Assembly: GCA_963576475.1 (NCBI GenBank)
Contig: OY754980.1
Span: 30,970,185-31,034,184 of the forward strand
Origin: Molanna angustata
Taxonomy: Eukaryota; Arthropoda; Insecta; Trichoptera; Molannidae
Length of the DNA stretch: 64,000 nucleotides
Direction: 5' to 3'
Shown: positions 58,300-64,000 of the stretch, piece after piece
Position numbering within the stretch: the stretch's first letter is position 1
How the letters are laid out: every line of letters starts with the position of its first letter
Notes under the pieces: model-generated
The model's database searches: none
Seen by the model: the letters and a program-made list of their open reading frames with translations, nothing else
Told to the model about the DNA's origin: nothing
Program-made: the position numbers and the translations under genes

Positions 58300-58636
58300 C
58301 CTATCCACATTTTTATGCTTTCCTTATCCTTTTTCCCTAATTTACTTTCTTCTTTTAAACTTAATGATGTGTTTTTGTCATTTTTTATCAGTTTTATTTT
58401 GTTATATTTTTTAATGCTGATTTTTTTGTCTTTTTATAACTGTCTTACTGTGTATTTTTTTTCTTTTGTATGCTTTCCTTTTCTCATTTTCTTGTGTAAC
58501 TGTTTTTGTATTAACTAGGAAATGTACAAGGAAACAATTTTGGCGTACCTATGTATAAAATAACTTACATTTTATGTTTAAGTTTATAATGCTGTATGTT
58601 TTCCCAAATAAATAAAATAAAATAAAATAAAAATAA
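58300..58636 (+). mobile_element. LINE 3' UTR and AAAAT tail
   Basis: TTCCTTATCCTTTTTCCC, a T-rich stretch with GCTTTCCTTTTCTC, AAATGTACAAGGAAACAA, and an AATAAATAAAATAAAATAAA tail at 58605-58636. The pattern is that of the LINE L/J type 3' ends. The frame 58315-58518 (all hydrophobic) is a by-product of the T-rich UTR. Confidence 0.55.
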
Positions 58637-58639
58637 TAG

Positions 58640-58700
58640 TGTGACATTCGGTTCTCTCTACCTACCTCAATTAGGAAAATAGCGTGATGCTTTGTAAGGC
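58640..58700 (+). mobile_element. RTE-1 3' end, short
   Basis: GTGACATTCGGTTCTCTCTA, CCTACCTCAATTAGGAAAAT and AGCGTGATGC match the end of RTE-1. It follows the LINE tail directly. 58700-59064 holds nothing I can recognise. Confidence 0.6.
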
Positions 58701-59064
58701 AATATAATTTCCAATTACTTCGTAAAGTTGGCAAAAAGACTCATTCGTCTCTTTGTACCAACTAAGGAATATTGTGTGATGGTTTTATTGAATTTGTATT
58801 CATTGTATTGAAAATATATACACAAATGGGTAAAATATTCTCAAATTCGCGTTATTTTTCATATTATATGTATACCTTTTCGATGCTCTAATAATATTTT
58901 AAAGCGAGATATTCGATTGAATTTCTAATATCAATAAATAATTACGAAGCGATTTGAAAAGTAAATATATTGGTCAAAACAGATATTACCAGACATGCTA
59001 AAATATCAATCATCCTTATGGATATGTTTTTAACGAACTTTAATGAATTTAACTTGTATATTTT

Positions 59065-59180
59065 GTCGGCCTTCGTGGCTCAGCAGATTATTATATCTGA
59101 CTCCTGAGTAAAAGGTCCCGGGATCAATTCCCGGTGGAGACACAATTTTCAATTGTTTTTCAGTCTGGATCTGTAAAGTT
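59065..59180 (+). mobile_element. SINE-2, best copy (tRNA-like head)
   Basis: GTCGGCCTTCGTGGCTCAGC (A-box region), ATCTGACTCCTGAG, AAAGGTCCCGGGATCAATTC (B box), CCGGTGGAGACACAATTTTC, then CAGTCTGGATCTGTAAAG. The spacing is that of a tRNA-derived RNA polymerase III promoter. There is no proper anticodon arm, so it is a SINE and not a tRNA gene. The tail is not A-rich. Confidence 0.78.
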
Positions 59181-59586
59181 GATTAGGTGCGTGTTAAAAA
59201 AATATTTGACATTGAACCTACCTTGGTATCATAAATTATATTTTTAATATTTAAAACAAACTAATCTAATATTCATTTTTAGTTAAATAATTCTTGTGTT
59301 TTGATGTTATATTTATTCTTAATTTATTTATAGGTATTGTGTGAAGGTAGGTAGGTATGTGATTTTTAATTTTTTTATACTAACGCTAGAAATAATATTG
59401 AAATACTGAAGCACAATGTTTTTTGGAAAAAAAATGGCTTTCGGTAATGTAGTCACAACATGTTAGTAAAAATTGCAAGGAATCTCTCATTATTATTATT
59501 TCATGTAATTGTGAATAATTTACCTGGTAAAATTCAATTTTAATTTAAATTTAAAAATAAAACAGTATGTTTTAGATTCTACGTAT

Positions 59587-60534
59587 ATGGAGAATCCGCA
59601 AGGTGGAGTTTTATCTCCACTGTTATTTTCCGTATTTATTAACTCTATCACTACAAACCTCAGATGTAAATATCATCTTTTTGCAGACGATCTTCAATTA
59701 TATTTCCATTTTAATATCTCTGATATTAACAATGCAGTCCTTCACATGAATGAAGATCTTAAATTTATCTCTTCTTGGTCATCGGATCATGGTCTTCTTA
59801 TTAATCCGACTAAGTCCCAGGCAATTATAATCGGTAGTCCTCGTCTGCTGTCATCTATAAGGAATTTGCAACTCCCACTGCTGTATATCAATAACCAATG
59901 CATTCCTTATACCAGGGTTGTAAAAGATCTTGGAATCTTCATCGATGATGACCTTTCGTGGCATGAACAGGTATCGCATGTTAGTAAATCTATTTTCTTT
60001 GCCCTACATTCACTTAATAAACTTAAAAATTTCCTTCCATTCCGTTGTAAAATAATTCTTGCTCAATCACTTCTTCTTCCATTGCTTGATTATGCCGATG
60101 TATGCTACTTGGATGCAAATGAAGTGCATCTCAATAAACTTGAACGTCTTCAGAATATATGTATCAGATTCATCTTTGGGTTGAAAAAATTTGATCGCAT
60201 ATCACCTTACCGCAATCTTCTTTGTTGGCCCAGGATACGCCAGCGGCGCAATATACACATTTTGTCACTATTGTACAATATTCTCTCGAACCCAAACCTG
60301 CCATAGTACCTCAAAAGCAAATTCACTTATTTATCCAGTCATGGACTTCCACTCCGATCTGCTGAATGTACAACACTTTCCATACCTATCCATAATACAG
60401 AATTTCTCAGCTCTTCGTTCGAAGTACAATCAGCAAGATTATGGAATAGCCTTAGTCCGGATATTGCGTCGTCTAACTCACTTAGTATTTTCAAGAAAAA
60501 ACTAAAGAAGGAATATTTATCCTTGAACACCTGA
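59587..60534 (+). pseudogene. LINE L reverse transcriptase, a single in-frame stop
   Basis: The frame opens ENPQGGVLSPLLFSVFINSI (usual VPQG changed to NPQG), then HLFADDLQLYF (catalytic pair at residues 34-35), INPTKSQAIIIGS, VKDLGIFIDDDLSWHEQV, SLLLPLLDYADVCYLD, RLQNICIRFIFGL. A TAG at 60304-60306 interrupts it, but the same frame goes on with YLKSKFTYLSSHGLPLRSAE, ARLWNSLSPDI, FKKKLKKEYLSLNT and the stop at 60532-60534. With only one lesion over 316 codons, the copy is young. Confidence 0.88.
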
Positions 60535-60800
60535 TCCCGATTTCCTCTCCTGTCCTTACCATATCCTTTTTCTTGCTATGAATTATAATTTATTTTTTTG
60601 TTTTAATAGTATTTAAGTGTTATACGTATTTTCTTTGATTTCTTTTACTCTTTTTTATTTGCTGTTGTACATACACAATGTTGTCATACTTTGTAATCTG
60701 GTTGGTTGGAAGAAATTGCGTAATGGCAATAAGCCCGCCAGTGTACAATTATATTTGTTTATATTATGTACAAAAAGATGTATAAATAAATAAATAAATA
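59587..60800 (+). mobile_element. LINE family L, longest copy
   Basis: RT from the palm domain to the C-terminus (to 60534), a 3' UTR, the family signature TTGGAAGAAATTGCGTAATG, GCAATAAGCCCGCCAGTG (60705-60742) and a TAAATAAATAAATAAATA tail (60781-60800). 5'-truncated at about 59580 inside the PQG motif. Confidence 0.88.
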
Positions 60801-60897
60801 TATTGTTTTTTTATGGTCGATAGCTATTATTACACCTTATTAGCCTTGAAGATGCTCTAACAAGCAGAAATAGCTATTGACCATAAATAAACAATAT
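60800..60897. repeat. Short fold-back repeat
   Basis: ATTGTTTTTTTATGGTCGAT, AGCTATT at the left pairs with AATAGCT, ATTGACCATAAATAAACAAT at the right, about 98 bp in all. It lies between the LINE L tail and the Harbinger remnant. Confidence 0.65.
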
Positions 60898-60899
60898 CA

Positions 60900-61800
60900 G
60901 CGGTACTAATAACATTTTCGTTAAAACTCGTTTTAGCCAACTAAACCTCGCACTACGTAAACCACGTATTAGGCACTAATTCGTGGTTTAGTGGGTTCTT
61001 ACTAATAATGTAAAAATGTACAAGGACTAAGTAAACCATGGAATACGGAATGAATGTTGTGTGAACGCAGCCATTTAACGGGAATTTCGGAATTTTTCTT
61101 TGTTCATTCTCTATGACTTTATTAGCCGTCATCTATGACATCTATCGAGAATCATCGTATTTCTATGTTTGTCATTGTTTGTTTACTGCATGTTTGATGG
61201 TTTACTGTTTATGTATCGTCACGTTTTGGTTGAATTCCCAATGATTTAACTTATTACAACATAACTTATTACATTTATTTTAAAACAATTGTCAATGTAA
61301 AATAAATATCTTCATTTATTTGTCTTCTTCCAAATAAATCTACGAGATGTCTAACTCCTGCCTTTGAAAATTTGTACTTTCTTCTAAAATTAATGTCGTC
61401 GTAATCAACAAACGGATTACAACGCACCTACATATGAAAACACCTTATAAATTTTGCGTCATCAAAAAACTTTCCACCTGCTCAATTTCTTGAAACGATC
61501 TTTCAAAATCGCCAATTCTATAATCAAACAGATTGTTGTCCATAATTAAAAAAAGTATTTCTTTAAAAATGACAAAATACAACACGCGCGGTCTATTTGA
61601 CTTTTGACAGCTCACGAATTCACTATTGCTATTCCACCACTAAACTAGGGGACCGGATGGTTTAGCGTTACCATGGTGATATAAACCATGGAATAAAATA
61701 GAAGTTTTAAAACTTGGTTATTAGTAAGATTTTTGGCCGTTAGGTTTTAGTCACTCTATTCCATAGTTCAACCTCGCTACTTTTTCGTTATTAGTACCGC
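60900..61800 (-). mobile_element. Harbinger-type DNA transposon remnant, 901 bp
   Basis: The terminal inverted repeats are GCGGTACTAATAAC (60900-60913) and GTTATTAGTACCGC (61787-61800). A minus-strand segment encodes the N-terminal part of a PIF/Harbinger transposase (61300-61543). The catalytic domain and the Myb-like partner gene are absent, so the element has a large internal deletion. The flanking bases do not show the usual 3-bp duplication, so the exact ends are tentative. Confidence 0.75.
61300..61543 (-). pseudogene. Harbinger transposase N-terminal fragment, frameshifted
   Basis: From ATG (61541-61543, minus): MDNNLFDYRIGDFERSFQEI, EQVESFLMTQNL and a stop. In another frame shortly downstream: RCNPFVDYDDINFRRKYKFS, KAGVRHLVDLFGRRQINED. 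The N-P-F-x-x-Y-D-D-x-x-F-R-x-x-Y-x-x-S-K-x-x-V-x-x-L-x-D-L order is the usual N-terminal region of HARBI1-like transposases. The DDE residues lie downstream and are missing. Confidence 0.75.
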
Positions 61801-61801
61801 C

Positions 61802-62204
61802 GTATACGTTGAATCTAAAACGAACTGGTTTTTTGATGTTATTGTATATTTGTTTTGAAAATAATAGATGGGAAAAAGTAATTTAAATTGTAGTCGATTA
61901 GTATTTTAAATAGTGGAAAGTTTTTTAAGTATAAGACAATGTTCTAAACTATTTGCCGTTTGTTGTTTCCAAAACAAAATATTTTCTCTAAGATGGCACC
62001 AATCGCACAAGAGTTCGTTCTTAGATGCCACACACCATTTAAACAATTGATGTTGTTTTCGTAACAAAATATATGGTCTATTCTATAAATGTTCTGGCAA
62101 CAAAAACGCATGGCTTATGTCAGGAGTAACGAGTATATGGCACGTGTGCTTTTTTCGACGACATACCTTAAATTGATTTCCATTTTGAAAATTAAGTACA
62201 ACTG
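61802..62204. other. Unassigned AT-rich DNA
   Basis: No coding or repeat signature that I can support. The frame at 62089-62301 overlaps the following M element and is spurious. Confidence 0.3.
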
Positions 62205-62510
62205 TGGGTACCTATACGCAAACATTGGATTTTTTTCCCTCTCTGATGTCAATGATATTTTATGCCAATTTTTAAACATCTTAATAGAGACGAATTTGTA
62301 ATATTATAGGAGAACCATCGCTGGCAACCAACCTGTCATCGGCTGGTTTACGTTATCACTGTGTGCACTCGCTACGTTCACCAATTATGTCTTCTTGTTC
62401 AGCTCCCTATCAATCAAATTTTATGTGTTTTAATCATGAAAATCTGTTCTTTTGAAAATAACCCGAAAAACACCAGCGCCATCTATGAAGTGACGAAGAA
62501 TACCATTTTT
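62205..62510. mobile_element. Family M, diverged copy
   Basis: ATACGCAAACATTGGATTTT, TTTCCCTCTCTGATGTCAAT, AACATCTTAATAGAGACGAA, GGAGAACC, CCTGTCATCGGCTGGTTTAC and CACTCGCTACGTTCACCAAT, then CCAGCGCCATCTATGAAGTG. It follows the order of 34738-35200, but with the TTTGCG...TTGGATT end first. Confidence 0.7.
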
Positions 62511-63042
62511 AAACCTTTAGCAAATTAATTTTTCACTCTTACCAACATCACGATAAGAAAATTCTCATCATTATATCTTCTACAGTCGTTAAATTTTATT
62601 TAACTTAATATGATTACAACATCAAACGCAAACATTATTAAAAAGGTATATATTTTAGAATTCCACTGTCGTTATCTATGCTCTGCATGGTACATTTTGG
62701 GGTAGAATGCCGCGTAATGTCTTAGAATAATAGCAATACAGAGAATAATGTCCATTTCATCTGTACATTAAACAATATTACAAGAGTGTTCGCCAGACGC
62801 TCACGCTACGGTTGAGTTCATCTTTAACGACTTGTTTTGTTTTTTTTCCCTCTTCTTAACGCGTTTTATGTGTTGTCAGTACCCACACTTACTGGAAATT
62901 ATTCAAAACCTGACCAAAAACGCAGGAATTTTTTTGTATAAATAATATTATTCAGTGTATGGCGCTTGAGATTCAATCGTATTACAGGATTAGAAGCTCG
63001 AAATGCACAATGTATAATTAATTTTAAATAATATGCTTTTTA
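62511..63042. other. Unassigned
   Basis: 62680-62830 is a little GC-richer (TTCGCCAGACGCTCACGC). No frame or repeat can be assigned. It may contain the 5' UTR of the ORF1 fragment that follows. Confidence 0.3.
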
Positions 63043-63430
63043 ATGTGCTGTGATATGGAAAGTGACAAACTGGAAATTGTTTTTAAGGAAAATATAAATG
63101 TTCGTGATATGGGTATTGGAATTTCCAGTCTCAGAAGTAGTGCAAACAAAAAAAAATTAATTGTAACATGTAACAACGCTGATGATAGAAACAAGCTTAA
63201 AGAAGCCATCACAAAGAAAACTGAGTTAAAGACCGTAGTAGGAAAAGAAAAGAAACCTCTTGTTTGTTTCAATGGGATTTTAAAATATGTAACTGAAGAT
63301 ATATTAAATGAGTCATTAAAAAAGCAAAACACACACCTTTCCATCTATGATAATGAAAAGCTGGTTACAGTAAAATACAGAACGAGACACCGAAACTCCC
63401 TTCTATCCAATACACTATCACTATCTTATA
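63043..63430 (+). pseudogene. LINE ORF1 (gag-like) fragment
   Basis: The frame 63043-63456 reads MESDKLEIVFKENINVRDMG, a lysine-rich segment with KKLIVTCNNADDRNKLKEAI, KTVVGKEKKPLVCFNGILK and VTEDILNESLKKQN, then VTVKYRTRHRNSLL. The alternation of a short RRM-like fold with a DRxKLxEAI helix is typical of the ORF1 protein of Jockey/I-type elements of Lepidoptera. Such proteins bind the element RNA. The zinc-knuckle part is missing. The last ~10 codons run into a different element. Confidence 0.65.
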
Positions 63431-63449
63431 AGACTGCAGCGTTTTCTAT

Positions 63450-64000
63450 CCATTGAGATAAACACCCTGCTGATCCAAGCCTTGATTTTTCCCATTTTTG
63501 ATGATGCCGACGTCTGCTTTCTCGATATCAAATCTGAATTCTTATATAAATTAGACCGTTCACAGAATTTTTTCATAAGATACATCTTCGTTTTGAAAGA
63601 GTTTGACCATGTATCGGAATTTCGAAATATACTGGGCTGGTCTTCAATGGGCAAACGCAGGGATGCTCATAGTGAGGGGGCACTAAAGTATCTCAGAGAC
63701 AGGTTCCATTTTTCAACGTAGCATGGTCTTCCTCTGAGATCGAGTAATAACGGTCTTCTTGTGATTCTCTACCACCGATCGGACTTCTACTCTAATTTTT
63801 TCACTGTCCACAGCACCAGGCTCTGGAATCAACTTCCCGTTGATATTCGCATCTTATCTTCATTTTTCTCTTTTAAACGGCGGTTGAAGCTCTGATCTTG
63901 TTTTTCTTCTTTTCTCCTTCTTACCCTTGCCCCATTTTCCTACTACTATCTCTGCCCCTTTCTTTTCTCCCCTCCTTATATGTATATAATATTTTTTCAT
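63450..64000 (+). pseudogene. LINE RT C-terminus at the window edge
   Basis: The frame 63457-63721 contains LLIQALIFPIFDDADVCFLD, KLDRSQNFFIRYIFVLKEFD and FRNILGWSSMGKRRDAHS, parallel to LLLPLLDYADVCYLDANEVH of LINE L but clearly a different family. Then, in a shifted frame, HGLPLRSSNNGLLVIL, TRLWNQLPVDIRILSSFFSF and KRRLKL with a stop near 63895. A pyrimidine-rich 3' UTR follows to the edge of the window. It joins the ORF1 fragment directly, so endonuclease and RT palm are missing between them. Confidence 0.75.

Noticed and set aside
59075..59145. tRNA gene candidates at 59.1 kb, 30.6 kb and 48.97 kb
   Set aside because: A and B boxes are present, but there is no complete acceptor stem or anticodon loop and the sequence continues into a repeated SINE body.

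Overview
This window looks like gene-poor, repeat-rich nuclear DNA from an arthropod, most likely a moth or butterfly. It is AT-rich. It contains several clades of 5'-truncated non-LTR retrotransposons, tRNA-derived SINEs whose tails end in an ATTGCC-NNN-GGCAAT-AAACTCGCC motif, piggyBac, hAT and Harbinger remnants, fold-back MITEs and a Penelope-like cluster. This mix is typical of lepidopteran intergenic or intronic DNA, but the species assignment is inference. I found no host gene I can name, no rRNA, no functional tRNA, no CRISPR array and no bacterial-type operon.

Layout. 0-6 kb: a non-LTR tail, an internally deleted piggyBac with TTAA ends (1067-2033), and a minus-strand LINE 3' end with a 9-bp tandem repeat. 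6-13 kb: RTE-like reverse-transcriptase ends, a MITE-like family (called M here), and two related blocks each with an AAAT array of about 300 bp; one block is flanked by an unusually long direct repeat. 13-23 kb: LINE ends, repeat family A with a dated RTE insertion, a nested M/MITE/SINE stack, and an RTE-like frame that still carries YADD (21950-22879). 23.8-28.3 kb: a Penelope-like element (PLE) cluster. Two 5'-truncated copies lie head-to-head as inverted arms of about 957 bp, every 3' end abuts a TA array, and five copies of a covarying hairpin (hammerhead-like) motif are present; a 200-base gap follows. 28-36 kb: M elements, one a near-perfect fold-back, SINEs, RTE ends, a small GC-rich ORF with a presequence-like peptide (33972-34109), and a piggyBac-type MITE (35309-35989). 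36-48 kb: families A and B with nested insertions, a CR1/L2-like remnant, a minus-strand LINE with a split RT domain (40866-42180), and a 420-bp insertion carrying the 5' part of a LINE with a 12-bp target-site duplication. 48-64 kb: more LINE tails, a hAT MITE with a perfect 8-bp duplication (52265-52691), other MITEs, a LINE RT with a single in-frame stop (59587-60534), a Harbinger remnant (60900-61800) and a LINE ORF1 fragment next to an RT C-terminus at the right edge.

How it fits together. Almost everything recognisable is a dead or non-autonomous copy. SINE family 1 shares its 3' end with LINE family L (4.8, 38.0, 60.7 kb), so L is its probable mobilising partner. Nesting gives relative ages: A, B and M are old hosts, and RTE, L, SINE and a LINE-derived piece were inserted into them later. 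The most unusual structure is the PLE inverted dimer with its structured 3' RNA motif and TA-array association. Family labels (A, B, C, D, J, K, L, M, RTE 1-4, SINE 1-2) are local names used only in this annotation.
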